Assembly (NCBI GenBank): GCA_963853835.1
Contig: OY970835.1
Span: 7,121,501 to 7,185,500 of the forward strand
Source of the DNA: Calendula officinalis
Taxonomy: Eukaryota > Streptophyta > Magnoliopsida > Asterales > Asteraceae
Direction of reading: 5' to 3'
Length of the DNA: 64,000 nucleotides
Position 1 is the first letter of the stretch. Each line of letters begins with the position of its first letter. Below, in pieces: positions 35,549 to 46,271 of the stretch. The notes below the pieces were generated by a model. That model ran no database searches and was not told the DNA's origin. It saw nothing but the letters and a program-made list of their open reading frames with translations. Both the position numbers and the translations under genes were made by a program.

Positions 35549-36014
35549 AGTTCGGTTTCATGAAGATCATGAACAAGTTCGGCCCAAGCATGTACTAGTT
35601 CGGCCCGAAGTGAAGTGCAACAAGTTCGGCCCGAACTACAGGCCAAAGGTTAGTTCGGCCCGAAGTTCATTTTATTAGTTGTTCGGCCCGAGTTTCTTCT
35701 TCGGCCCAGATAGTTCGGCTCTTATACCCAACAAGTTCGGCCCGAGGTTAAAATAGAAGTTCGGCTCAATTTTTAAAATAGAAGTTCGGCCCAGGAGAAG
35801 TTCGGCCCGAAGTCTCCAGATCCAACAAGTTCGGCCTTTTTGAAAAATAGAAGTTCGGCCCGAGAATTATCACTAGTTCGGCCCGAAGTTCAACAAGTAA
35901 TTCGGCCCGAAGTGTACAGCTACATAGCTCGGCCCAATATCGAGGTTTGTTAAACAAGAAGTTCGGCCCGAGGATAGTAGTTCGGCCCAGAGGAGAAGTT
36001 CGGCCCGAACTACT
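35549..36014 (+). repeat. About 20 GTTCGGCCCGAA(C/G) motifs in the copia B leader
   Basis: Roughly twenty copies of GTTCGGCCC (variants GTTCGGCTC, ATTCGGCCC, GCTCGGCCC), many extended to GTTCGGCCCGAAC, stand at 13-50-base intervals just upstream of the gag ATG. The full word is a near-perfect palindrome (GTTCGG-C-CCGAAC). GC-rich motifs in an otherwise AT-rich leader stand out strongly. Confidence 0.92.
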
Positions 36015-36043
36015 TTATTTGTAAAAAATTCAAATTTTTAGCA

Positions 36044-37297
36044 ATGACTTCAAAAGATGCATTGTCGATCGGAACCGATCTCAAACCTCCGGTTTTATAC
36101 CGAGGTGAATACGCACAATGGAAGAAACGGTTCCTCCATTTTATCAAAAATCAAGAACTGGCAACTGAAATACGTGACTCACTCGAAAATGGTGAAGCGG
36201 TATTCTACGAAGACGTAATAGCTGCACCAAACGCAACACCGCCAGTTCTTGGAGGTTGAACTCCGCTTCCTAAATCAAGATACAATGCTCAACAAAAACT
36301 ACGAGCTAAAGCAGATCTACAATCATTTTCATTCGTACTTCAGAGTTTACCGAACGAAATTTATAACAGCTTGGACAGTTTAGAAACCGGTAAGGAGATT
36401 TGGGATGAAATTCGAAAGCAAATGGAAGGCACCGTGTTAGGGAATAAAGCCAAGATGGTAACCACTCTGAATGCTTATCAATCGTTTAAAGCTTCCACCG
36501 GGGAAGAATTAGAAAGCACATATCACCGTTACTGCAACTTGTTGAATGAACTTCGAAGGAATAACTTGAAGAAGGAAAATTTGGAGATTAACATCAAGTT
36601 CATCAACAGTTTACTACCTGAGTGGGCTACATTTGGTAATAGTGCCATGCAACATAAAGATCTGAGCTCAATTGATGTGCATGAACTGTATGAGTATTTA
36701 CTTCAAAATGCTCCAATGGTGAAAGATATAGTCAAAACCAAACAGGAAAATGCAAACACTCTTGATACTCTTGCTCTTCTTACAAGACAATACCAGTCAA
36801 ATTCATCTGGTAAACTGAAAGAAAAATCAGAAGAACCTGTCAAAGATACAAAAGAAGAGATGGAGAGCGAATTAGAACAACTGTTGCAAGCTATGTCTTT
36901 CATCTCAAGATATGAGAAGAAGTATTATCCAACTCCTACAAACAACAATCAGAGATCTTCATCCACTTTCAAGTCTGCTCCATCTGCATCAAATACATCT
37001 GACAAACCCACAATAACACCTTTGGATCCGACAAAGAAATGTTATAACTGTGGACTTCCTGGTCATTTCTCTCGAGATTGCAAGAAACCTAGAGTTCGGA
37101 ATTCTGATTACTTCAAACGTAAGATGCTCATGGCTAAGCAAATCGAGGCGGGAAAGGTGTTGTTAGCTGAGGATCTAAGCTGGATGGACGATTCTGATCC
37201 TGAGGATGAAGAGCATTCCGCAAATCTATGCTTTATGGCTCGTGAGAATGCCGAGATTTCTGATCGTTTCAATGAAGAGGCTAACAAAGAAATATAG
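36044..37297 (+). pseudogene. Copia B gag with one internal stop
   Basis: ATG at 36044 opens MTSKDALSIGTDLKPPVLYR. TGA at 36257-36259 interrupts the frame, and the same frame continues through LPNEIYNSLDSLETGKEIWD, the gag core domain, to the zinc knuckle CYNCGLPGHFSRDC (37042-37083). An acidic stretch (DDSDPEDEEH) follows, then TAG at 37295-37297, after which the same frame stays open. Gag forms the virus-like particle and the knuckle binds genomic RNA. No frameshift is seen, so only the stops disable it. Confidence 0.88.
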
Positions 37298-39418
37298 GTA
37301 CTCAGTTCTCTCTTATCTAATTCTTCAAGTACAATTGATTCTGAAAATTGTTTTGTAACAAACCAGAATTCTGAAATTGAATCTTTAAAACAAAACCTTT
37401 TGGATGAAAAAGAATTAAATACTTTACTTCAAGGAAAATTAGATGAACTAGAAAACGAAAATGAACAATATCTTGATCATAATACACAACTTGTTCATAT
37501 TGTTAGACAAAATAAAAATTTTGAGAAAAAGAATCTGACGTTACAGAATCGAATTTCAGAATTGACTGTTCAATATGAGACTGATATTCAACATTTGTCT
37601 CATACCATTTCTGAACAAGAAATTGAGTTGACCAATCTTAAAAATACACAAAGTTCCACATCAAATGCTGACAATGATAAATATTACAAGTTATACATTG
37701 ATGCATGGAATGAATATCAAATCACTAAAAACTGGTTGGAACGTAAACAAAAAGAATTTGATGATAATGAGAGTCAATTTAAATCTTTTAACAAACAAAT
37801 AAAAGAATTATCAGAAACCCTTCATGAAAAAGACATTCAAACATCACAAGAATTAAATAGCAAACAAAATGTCATACATCAACTACAAAATGATAAAATT
37901 CAACTTTCTTACCACATCAAAAATCTTGAAGAAATCATTGCCAAACGAGGACAAACTGATCAAACCATTCACTTGAACAAGCCTAAAGATTTCAAATACT
38001 TCAATTCAAGAGAAGGACTGGGGGCGAACAATCCAGAATATCTGAAGATGGCTTGTAATGTGCTTCCAACACTGTATGATTCCAGATACATACATGTTGA
38101 TGTTTGGCAAAGTTTCCTTCGTATGACCGATGAGGAAGAAGAAATTGAAGCATTCAACAGAGCTAAATCAGAGAATGCACAAATTAGTTTCAATTACAAT
38201 GAATTAAATAAAACTTATGAAACTAAAAAGGCAAATTTTACAAATGATGAATATTTTCCAATTATTACACCTGCAGAATTTGAGATTAAAGGAAATGCGG
38301 TACTTCAAGAAAAAGTAACCCGTAAAGTTTACATTCCTTCTCTAATTCTAGAAAAGAAAATCTATCAATTGGAAACCGAAATAGATGCAACCCAAAAGGC
38401 ATTTGACAAAGAAAAATCTGCTTTACAATCAAAAATTCATGCTTTAGAAGATAAAATTGTTGAAATAAAATCTGTTTCAAGTCACAGTGCTTCTCCAAAA
38501 TCAAAATCAGTCAATGAGAATTCTTCTTCTCCTAAAACTCCAATTCTTTTAAGAAGAAATTCTAATTCTCATGTTTTACATTTTTCAGATAAAACTTTAA
38601 ATTCCAATCTTAAAACACCGATGCAAGACAGGATGAAAGCAGTTGAGAAGTCTCAGAAGTCTAGTATGCTTAAGTCAAATGCACTTAAGAAGTCTAGCTC
38701 TTCCTCGTTTTTAGCTTCTTCTTTTTCAAATTCTAATAAATGTAATAACTCAACAACGTTGATTTCACCTGCTACATGTTATGGAATTGTCTATGATTCA
38801 GCAATTTATCGTCCTGTTAATTTTACTGTGAATGGTGTTAATTTGATTGTTAAAACTGACAAAACTGGTAAAAAGGTTTATTTTGATAGAAAAACTAATA
38901 CACCAATTTCTCAATATGATACACGATATTTTGTTCGAAAAGATGCTCCTTGTGGTCGACGACATGATGTTCTTCATAAAAACGGATCAATCATTCATTC
39001 ATGTATCACTTGTTATCCAAAACATTGCAAAACAATGCTTGCTCGATCGCAAACATCTTCATCTACACGTTCTTATCCTAATCCGTCAAAATCTGTTTAT
39101 CGTGTAGTTTCTTCATCCAATACTTCAACATCCACATCTAAACCACAATCTCGGATTCAATCTAACTCGACAAAATCAGTAAATCGTGTGGTTTCTACAC
39201 TTAAACCAACCAAATTAGTTTATCGAACTGTGACTCCAACTACATCATCAAACTCCAGTTTTTCGACTTCATCTAAAAAGAATTCCAAATTTGTTAAATT
39301 TACATGGATCCAAAATGAAAATTCAAAATGGATTTTATCCTCACCTGAGAAATCCTTCAAATGGTCTATCAAAGTAACAAATCCAGAACTGCCTCCTTGC
39401 AGTTCTCCAACTCTCTAA
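37298..39418 (+). CDS. Copia B gag-pol spacer protein region, coiled-coil then Ser/Thr-rich
   Basis: About 700 codons open in the gag frame after the TAG at 37295, without an obvious ATG of its own near the start. The N-terminal half is strongly helical (QNRISELTVQYETDIQHLSH, EIELTNLKN, KQIKELSETLHEKDIQ) with long heptad-like stretches. A more ordered middle follows (NPEYLKMACNVLPTLYDSRY, DVWQSFLRMTDEEEE). The C-terminal third is Ser/Thr/Lys-rich with SVYRVVSSSN, SVNRVVSTLK and LVYRTVTPTT as three related repeats. It ends TAA 39416-39418; pol starts in another frame. Long gag extensions of this sort occur in Asteraceae Sireviruses. Role unknown. Confidence 0.7.
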   Translation, partial: VLSSLLSNSSSTIDSENCFVTNQNSEIESLKQNLLDEKELNTLLQGKLDELENENEQYLDHNTQLVHIVRQNKNFEKKNLTLQNRISELTVQYETDIQHLSHTISEQEIELTNLKNTQSSTSNADNDKYYKLYIDAWNEYQITKNWLERKQKEFDDNESQFKSFNKQIKELSETLHEKDIQTSQELNSKQNVIHQLQNDKIQLSYHIKNLEEIIAKRGQTDQTIHLNKPKDFKYFNSREGLGANNPEYLKMACNVLPTLYDSRYIHVDVWQSFLRMTDEEEEIEAFNRAKSENAQISFNYNELNKTYETKKANFTNDEYFPIITPAEFEIKGNAVLQEKVTRKVYIPSLILEKKIYQLETEIDATQKAFDKEKSALQSKIHALEDKIVEIKSVSSHSASPKSKSVNENSSSPKTPILLRRNSNSHVLHFSDKTLNSNLKTPMQDRMKAVEKSQKSSMLKSNALKKSSSSSFLASSFSNSNKCNNSTTLISPATCYGIVYDSAIYRPVNFTVNGVNLIVKTDKTGKKVYFDRKTNTPISQYDTRYFVRKDAPCGRRHDVLHKNGSIIHSCITCYPKHCKTMLARSQTSSSTRSYPNPSKSVYRVVSSSNTSTSTSKPQSRIQSNSTKSVNRVVSTLKPTKLVYRTVTPTTSSNSSFSTSSKKNSKFVKFTWIQNENSKWILSSPEKSFKWSIKVTNPELPPCSSPTL

Positions 39419-39515
39419 ATTCAAATCATATTCACTAATTCTTCATAAAACATGCATTACTAATCGTATAGGACCCATATCTGATTGGGTACCTTTTGTT
39501 AATTGTTTTATGTAG

Positions 39516-42500
39516 AATTTATGGTATCTTGATTCTGGTTGTTCAAGACATATGACCGGAAACAAGAATTTGTTAACAAATTTTAGAGACAAATATTTAG
39601 GTACCGTTAGATTTGGTAATGACCATTTAGCTGCTATTATGGGAATTGGAGATATTATCCGACACAACCTAATCATTCGAAATGTAACCTATGTTGAAGA
39701 TCTCGCTCATAATCTGTTTAGTATCGGTCAATTTTGCGATAAAACATTAGAAGTTAATTTTCGTACAAAGAAATGTGCTGTTCGTACATATGATGGAGAA
39801 GAACTTCTTACTGGAACTCGAGAGTCATATCTGTTTACTATCAATCTAAACGATGTAGTTCCACTTGAAGAAGTTTGCTTAATGTCAACAGCTTCATCAG
39901 ATGAATCTTGGTTATGGCACCGTCGCCTCTCTCATCTTAACTTCAAAAACATCAATAAGTTGGTGAAAGGTGGACATGTATCTGGTCTTCCAGATCTTAA
40001 ATTTGAAAAAGATCATCTATGTTCTTCGTGCGAGATGGGAAAAATGACAAAGAAACCTCATAAGTCTAAACCAGTTCAAAGTACTTCAAAACCGCTTGAA
40101 TTACTTCACATGGACTTATGTGGACCTATGAGCGTTCAATCTTTAGCAGGAAAACGGTATGTGTTGGTTATTGTTGATGATTATTCTCGTTACACATGGG
40201 TTCATTTCCTCCGTACAAAAGATGAAGCAACTAGTATCATCATATCCTTCATCAAGAAAACTCAAACCAATCTAGATTTAAAAGTACATACCATCCGCAC
40301 TGATAATGGAACTGAATTTAAAAATCAAGTTTTAGATTCTTTTCTTGAATCAGTTGGTATTACTCACCAATTTTCCGCTGCAAGAACACCTCAACAAAAT
40401 GGGGTTGTTGAACGAAGAAATCGAACTCTTGTTGAAGCTGCTCGTACCATGCTTTCATATTCAAAACTCCCATTATCTCTTTGGGCAGAAGCTATTAGTA
40501 CAACATGCTTCACTCAAAATCGTTCAATCATCAACAAAGCATACAACAAAACTCCCTATGAACTGATCAATAACCGCATTCCAAATATTAAATTTTTACA
40601 TATTTTTGGGAGTCGGTGTTTCATTCTGAATGATAAAGATAAGTTGAATAAATTTGATGAAAAAGCTGATGAAGGAATCTTTGTGGGATATTCAAGAGAA
40701 TCTGCTTCTTATCGAGTTTATAATCGATCAAAACGAACGATCAGAGAAAGTGTTAACGTTAATTTTGATGAGACGTTTCCTATCAATTCAGTTACTTCAA
40801 ATGCTGAAACTCCTTCACCATCGTCAACGCCTTCAACATCTGAGAATGACTTGGATATTTTATTTCGTCATTTTTATGATGATTATCATAATATTCGACA
40901 TATTTTACTGAAGGAAGCTGGCGTTCCATTTCCAACAGTAGTTGAAGTTCAATCTATTTCTGTTCCTGATATTCATACTTCAAGTTCTACGGATTCTCCT
41001 TCTCCAACTTCTGCTACTCCACATAATGATTCTTCTCAATCAACTACTGTTTCACAACCTGAGACTTCATCATCTCCGGAACATTCTTCACCTTTGCTAC
41101 ATCAAGCATCTCCGGACGATTCTCCACCCACGAATACTCAATCATCACCTTCTGGTCAAGCTGCTACTTCTTTTGATTTATCTATAGTTCCAGCTCAACC
41201 TCCACCTTTGGTGATAGATTTTTCTAAATTCAACGTTCAACGGGTTGTTCCTCCACCGTCTACATCAACTACTCAAACTGCGATAATTCCACATCCTGAA
41301 TTCACTGATACCTCAAATATTAATCCAGGTCAAATTCCACTTCCTCATTCTCTTAAATGGACAAGAGAGCACCCTTTACATCAGATAATCGGTGACCCTG
41401 AATCTTCTGTTCAAACCCGACGAGCTACTGCTGATGAATGTCAGTATACTGCATTTTTAAGCTCAAATGAACCAAAGAAGGTCAGTGAAGCTCTCTCAGA
41501 CCCAGACTGGATTATTGCTATGCAAGAAGAAATAAATCAGTTTGAAAGATTAAAAGTCTGGCGTCTTGTTCCAAAACCTCCTGGCAAATCTGTTATTGGT
41601 ACAAAGTGGATTTTCAAGAATAAAAAGGATGAAAATGGAATTGTAATTCGGAATAAAGCACGTCTAGTTGCAAAAGGGTATGCTCAGCAGGAAGGCATTG
41701 ATTTTGAAGAAACTTTTGCTCCTGTAGCCCGTATAGAAGCCATTCGAATATTTTTAGCATATGCAGCACATAAGAATTTTACTATCTATCAGATGGATGT
41801 AAAAACTACATTTTTAAATGGCATTCTCAAAGAAGAAGTGTACATTCATCAACCCGACGGCTTTGTAGATCCACATTTGCCAAATCATGTTTATATTCTC
41901 GACAAAGCTTTGTACGGTTTAAAACAAGCTCCCCGGGCGTGGTATGATGTATTATCAAAATTCTTAGTTGAGTCTGGTTTTTCTAAAGGAAAAGTCGACA
42001 CAACTCTCTTCATCAAACGTCAAGGGGAAGACATTGTTCTTATTCAAATTTATGTCGACGATATAATTTTTGGTTCTACAAATCCAAAATATTGCAAGAA
42101 ATTCTCTGCTCTTATGGTCAAACGTTTTGAGATGAGCATGATGGGTGAAATGAATTTCTTTCTTGGTCTTCAAGTTCGCCAATTACCGACCGGAATTTTC
42201 ATCAATCAATCCAAATATATCACTGATTTATTGAAGAAATATCTTATGAATGATTGTAAACCAATATCGACGCCGATGTCGCCTGGTTCGAAATTACATG
42301 CTGATCCGGATGGCAAACTTGTTGATGTTACCCACTATCGGGGGATGATCGGATCTTTACTATATCTGACTTCGAGTAGACCAGACATTATGTTCTCTAC
42401 ATGCATCTGTGCTCGGTATCAGGCAGCACCTAAAGAATCTCATCTTCAAGCGGTTAAAGGAATATTTAGGTATCTGAAGGGCACTCGAGATCTTGGTCTC

Positions 42501-42998
42501 TGGTATCCTAAAGAAACTTCCTTTGATTTAACTGCATTTTCTGATGCTGACCCTGCGGGATGTATGTTGGATCGAAAGAGTACGTCTGGGAGTGTTCAAT
42601 TTCTGGGAGATAAACTAGTGAGCTGGTCTTCACGGAAACAAAATTGCGTGTCTCTTTCAACTGCAGAGGCAGAATATGTTGCTGCTGCAAGCTGCTTTTC
42701 CCAGGTGATTTGGATGCAATCACAATTAAAAGATTACGGCTTTTTATACAGTCGTATTCCTTTATATTGTGATTCTCGAAGTGCAATTGCAATTTCATGC
42801 AATCCTGTTCAACATTCAAAAACTAAACATATCGATCTTCGATATCACTTTATAAAAGATCATGTTGAACATGGTAATGTGGAATTGTACTTTGTTTCTA
42901 CAGATTATCAATTAGCTGATTTGTTTACCAAGGCATTAGATGAAAAACATTTTAACTTTCTTGTGTCTAAACTTGGTATGCTAAATCTCAAAGCTTAA
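39516..42998 (+). CDS. Copia B pol: protease, integrase, reverse transcriptase, RNase H
   Basis: One open frame follows TAG at 39513-39515. The protease motif WYLDSGCSRHMTG lies before the first ATG (39552), so expression presumably needs fusion to the upstream frame. Integrase: zinc-binding HRRLSHLNF and CSSCEMGK, then HMDLCGP, RTDNGTEF and PQQNGVVERRN for the three catalytic acids, then the GKxxKxN-like C-terminal part (FHIFGSRCF). A Ser/Pro/Thr-rich linker of about 150 residues follows. Reverse transcriptase: KWIFKNKKDENG, KGYAQQEGIDF, QMDVKTTFLNG and the catalytic YVDDIIFG. RNase H: AFSDADPAGC, AEAEYVA, CDSRSAI and LADLFTKAL. Every catalytic residue I can check is present, so this is the best-preserved pol in the window. 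Confidence 0.93.
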   Translation, partial: NLWYLDSGCSRHMTGNKNLLTNFRDKYLGTVRFGNDHLAAIMGIGDIIRHNLIIRNVTYVEDLAHNLFSIGQFCDKTLEVNFRTKKCAVRTYDGEELLTGTRESYLFTINLNDVVPLEEVCLMSTASSDESWLWHRRLSHLNFKNINKLVKGGHVSGLPDLKFEKDHLCSSCEMGKMTKKPHKSKPVQSTSKPLELLHMDLCGPMSVQSLAGKRYVLVIVDDYSRYTWVHFLRTKDEATSIIISFIKKTQTNLDLKVHTIRTDNGTEFKNQVLDSFLESVGITHQFSAARTPQQNGVVERRNRTLVEAARTMLSYSKLPLSLWAEAISTTCFTQNRSIINKAYNKTPYELINNRIPNIKFLHIFGSRCFILNDKDKLNKFDEKADEGIFVGYSRESASYRVYNRSKRTIRESVNVNFDETFPINSVTSNAETPSPSSTPSTSENDLDILFRHFYDDYHNIRHILLKEAGVPFPTVVEVQSISVPDIHTSSSTDSPSPTSATPHNDSSQSTTVSQPETSSSPEHSSPLLHQASPDDSPPTNTQSSPSGQAATSFDLSIVPAQPPPLVIDFSKFNVQRVVPPPSTSTTQTAIIPHPEFTDTSNINPGQIPLPHSLKWTREHPLHQIIGDPESSVQTRRATADECQYTAFLSSNEPKKVSEALSDPDWIIAMQEEINQFERLKVWRLVPKPPGKSVIGTKWIFKNKKDENGIVIRNKARLVAKGYAQQEGIDFEETFAPVARIEAIRIFLAYAAHKNFTIYQMDVKTTFLNGILKEEVYIHQPDGFVDPHLPNHVYILDKALYGLKQAPRAWYDVLSKFLVESGFSKGKVDTTLFIKRQGEDIVLIQIYVDDIIFGSTNPKYCKKFSALMVKRFEMSMMGEMNFFLGLQVRQLPTGIFINQSKYITDLLKKYLMNDCKPISTPMSPGSKLHADPDGKLVDVTHYRGMIGSLLYLTSSRPDIMFSTCICARYQAAPKESHLQAVKGIFRYLKGTRDLGLWYPKETSFDLTAFSDADPAGCMLDRKSTSGSVQFLGDKLVSWSSRKQNCVSLSTAEAEYVAAASCFSQVIWMQSQLKDYGFLYSRIPLYCDSRSAIAISCNPVQHSKTKHIDLRYHFIKDHVEHGNVELYFVSTDYQLADLFTKALDEKHFNFLVSKLGMLNLKA

Positions 42999-43017
42999 AC
43001 TGTTTCGCACTTCAACC

Positions 43018-43230
43018 AAAGGACTTATACATAATTCAGTGTATAACTCGCTTCTCATTGTCCAAAGGACTTATACATAATTCAGTGTATAACTCGCACT
43101 TCAACTAAATGACTTATACACATTTCAGTGTATAACTCGCGCTTCATCTAAAGGACTTATACATAATTCAGTGTATAACTCGCTTATCATCGTCCAGATG
43201 ACTTATATACACATCAGTATATGACTCAAA
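43018..43230 (+). repeat. Five tandem repeats of about 45 bp after copia B pol
   Basis: Each unit contains GGACTTATACATAATTCAGT followed by GTATAACTCGC; starts are near 43021, 43067, 43111, 43153 and 43199, the last two more diverged. They begin 20 bases after the pol stop and are non-coding. Confidence 0.85.
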
Positions 43231-43350
43231 CTTCAAAGCAATGGCTTTCAAGTACATAAGCTTGAAACCCGCTCAAAACCAGTTTTCCACATAACTGTAA
43301 AAATTCTTTCCAACCTCTCTAAAAACTGTAAATTTTTCATTATTTTGTCG

Positions 43351-43403
43351 AGGGGGAGAAATATTAATTCTAGGGGGAGAATTAATATTTCCAGGGGGAG
43401 AAA
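43351..43403 (+). other. Three clustered polypurine-tract-like motifs in copia B
   Basis: AGGGGGAGAA occurs three times within about 50 bases, each separated by an ATTAATTCT-like AT segment. Further GGGGGAG words stand near 45272, 45383 and 45437, with the true tract at 46261. Repeated polypurine tracts are a known Sirevirus trait. These may be extra plus-strand primer sites. Confidence 0.8.
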
Positions 43404-46260
43404 CTTTCTTTTATCAATATTTTTATACCCGTTTGGATTTTTTTTATCGAACAATTTTTTTTTATCAAACGACAATATCTTCCCATGGTTTGCCAGAACC
43501 GGCCTTACCTTCCAAGGGAATTACTTTTTAGCCAAAATTGGTAAATGTGAGGGTATATGTCTTAGGGTATAGATTTAGGTGAGTGCAAGGTGATGTGAAA
43601 ACATGATAATTTTAAGAAAACACACCTTTGAGTGCATCCAAACCGAAAATAAACCGGGCAACCTCACTAAATTGTGATCATTCATGTGTTGAATGATTCA
43701 CCAGACTTAACTGGCCCAGTCAAGCATTTGCACTCCACCACCAACCACTCAGATTCCTCTCAATAGGAATTTGTTTCAATTCATCAGGGGACGTAGCACA
43801 TAATCTATCGACTGCTCATTCGGAGTATGTTGGTATTGAAATAATTAACCTTCTGCCCCAGGTTACGTCTTCAATTGAATGCACAATGTGTCTAGATTTC
43901 ACCGACAAATATTTCCAATTTAGGACACATACATTTTTCTATATGAATCTCCGTGTATTCATCGGAACACTCATAGTGGCATCATGATCTGGTGTTTCAC
44001 GAGGATTGAGTGGAAATCCTGCTAGAGCTAAAATTACGCCAACTCTAATCGCAGGTCACACATTTGAATCAATGGTTGTGCAAACGACTATCGATTCATA
44101 CCGTGTGTTAACGGATACTCTATGTGAGTCCGGTATTTCCTCAATTGTTCAAGTTGCTGCGCCTAACCTTTTAATCATAAAGGCAACAACTTATGCCGGA
44201 AACACATTTTCCGATGAAAAATCCATGTTCTTTTTACAAAGTAACATCATAAATGCTGATAATTTGCACATGAGCGTTATAGTTCACTCTCAAATTACTC
44301 CTATGATCTGCTATAACCGGCATGATCTTCCCCTGGAGCCACCTACAATATAGGACAATATGTAAGGGTACATAGGTCTAGGTGAGCAGAATCAAGTATC
44401 ACGGGATCTTGATTGGGGTGCGCTGAGATAAAATTTGAGAGGGGGAATGTAGTATGGGGTGCAATTCAGCTATACATGGTAAAATGAAATGAGGGAGTAG
44501 TCGAAAAATGAAAAAGTAAGCTTGAGTGAGGAGGGTGTGACAGGGTTAAAGAAAACGAAAAACCCTTTCTAAACTGATAAAAGCCGGGTAGCCACGTCTC
44601 TATCAGATTGCATGTGTTGCTCTCTGATATTGAAAAAGACATCATGGAACCCAGTGATGCAATGCACAACCCCCCCAGCTACTCAAGTATTTCTTAAAAA
44701 GTACTTGTTTCATTTCCACGGAGATTATCTCATATGCTATCGACATCTCACTTGGAGAATGTTGATATTGAAACAGAGGACAAGCCTCTCCAGTCCTCGC
44801 CTTCGTTTGTCCACTAATTGAGTCTAGAACCGCAATACACTTTTAGGACACAAGGCATAATACCAAGCTTATCTTTGTGATAAAGCCGGAACATTCATAG
44901 TGATACCAACATTCTTGGTATTCCACGATGATTGAATGGAAATCCTACCAGTGCTATCATCTATTCCAACACTGAACGTAGGTCACACAGTTTGTGTAAC
45001 TGTTGTGTTAACGGGTAATCTATGTGATCCCGGTTTGCCCTATTTTGATTCGATCATTGAGATTAAATGCCAAATGATTTGATCGGATATCTATATCATC
45101 AACTTGGATTCGGTTTTCGATTATACAATGTGATGTATCTTGATTCATTCAAAAGATGCATAAATCATTCTTCATCACATTTGTATTCATGGGCTTAGAA
45201 GATTTTCTTCGTTTTCCCTCGACGAACTTCACATTTTTCATGATGATTCCGATAAATCTTAATCATCATGAGGGGGAGAAAATTTAATAAGAAGTTCAGT
45301 TTATGAAGAAAATGCTTTCAAGACTTAAGAAGATATATTAGCCCAGTTTACTCCACTTCAAAAAGACATATGCACCAATTAAGGGGGAGTAAACAAGAAA
45401 CCGAAGAAGATTTATTAAGAAATAATTGTTTGTTCGAGGGGGAGCGTAAACTTCATCAACATTTTATCCCTAACAACAATTATCAATACTCACAAATCGA
45501 CAAAGCCACAACTTCAACACAAGACTTCCGCTACAAAACAACTCTATCCATGGGTCTACATTTTAGTCGATTTACATGAAATAATTTGTGAAGAAAAAGA
45601 AACCGTCTCATCTTCAGAAATTTCTCACAAATTCTCAACATTTCCATTACAAATCTTAAACCGTCAAATCATTTTATTCAAACCACAAATTCACATTCAT
45701 ATCCATACAAAAGCAAAACTGTACAAATCTTTTGTGTCATACAAAATACATATCATCCACATTCATTCAAATCTTAAATGTATATATCATTCTTTCCTAT
45801 ATACAAACATACACACACACACACACACACATTCAAAACCTTTAACTTTCAAATCATTCTTTACATAATTCAAAACCATCATTATCCCATCCTCACAAAT
45901 CTCTATCCAAAATTAAATTCCCAGCATTTCTAAATCCCAGTCAAATTCCTACCAATCAGATGTTTCATTTCCAGAATTTTCAAATTGATTAATATACTCG
46001 TTTGAAGGAAGACAGGGATGTAGTTCTAAAAGTTCAAAAAGAGGAAGATTGGATAATGATCAAGACAAATTAAGTCAAGACTCCATGAAATCTTCAGAGA
46101 TACTTTATATTGGTTGAAAAGCCGATTAAAAGTTCTATTCTAATCTGATTATCAAAAGCTGAAACTAATACAACATTAAAGCTACTCAACGGATAATTAA
46201 GTTTCAGACTTTACTAGAGAAGAAGATTTCAAGAACAGACTAACTCAAACTATTGATACA
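43404..46260 (+). other. Copia B 3' non-coding region with a diverged duplicated module
   Basis: This is 2.9 kb without a convincing gene where a Sirevirus env-position gene might be expected. Two modules, about 43724-44160 and 44660-45040, share ordered words (GGAACAtTCATAGTG, CACGAtGATTGA, TGGAAATCCT, GTGTTAACGG and TCTATGTGA) and are an old internal duplication. An (AC) microsatellite lies at 45809-45830. The remainder is AT-rich with short frames below 120 codons that carry no recognisable domain. Confidence 0.65.
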
Positions 46261-46271
46261 AAGGGGGAGAT
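46261..46271 (+). other. Polypurine tract of copia B
   Basis: AAGGGGGAGAT adjoins the 3' LTR start TGTTAGGG at 46272. It matches the Sirevirus tract at 4901 almost exactly. Confidence 0.9.

Noticed and set aside
35549..36014. Reading the GTTCGGCCCGAA array as coding repeats (Phe-Gly-Pro-type peptides in both directions)
   Set aside because: Short frames on either strand pass through it, but spacing is not a multiple of three and the gag ATG lies after it. It is leader sequence.
43018..43230. CRISPR-like repeat array (five repeats with similar spacing)
   Set aside because: This is plant retrotransposon DNA. Spacers are not unique inserts but part of diverged ~45-base tandem units, and there are no cas genes.
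44006..44353. 115-codon frame in the copia B 3' region
   Set aside because: It falls inside the first duplicated module. The second module does not preserve the frame and there is no known domain. Kept only as part of the non-coding region.
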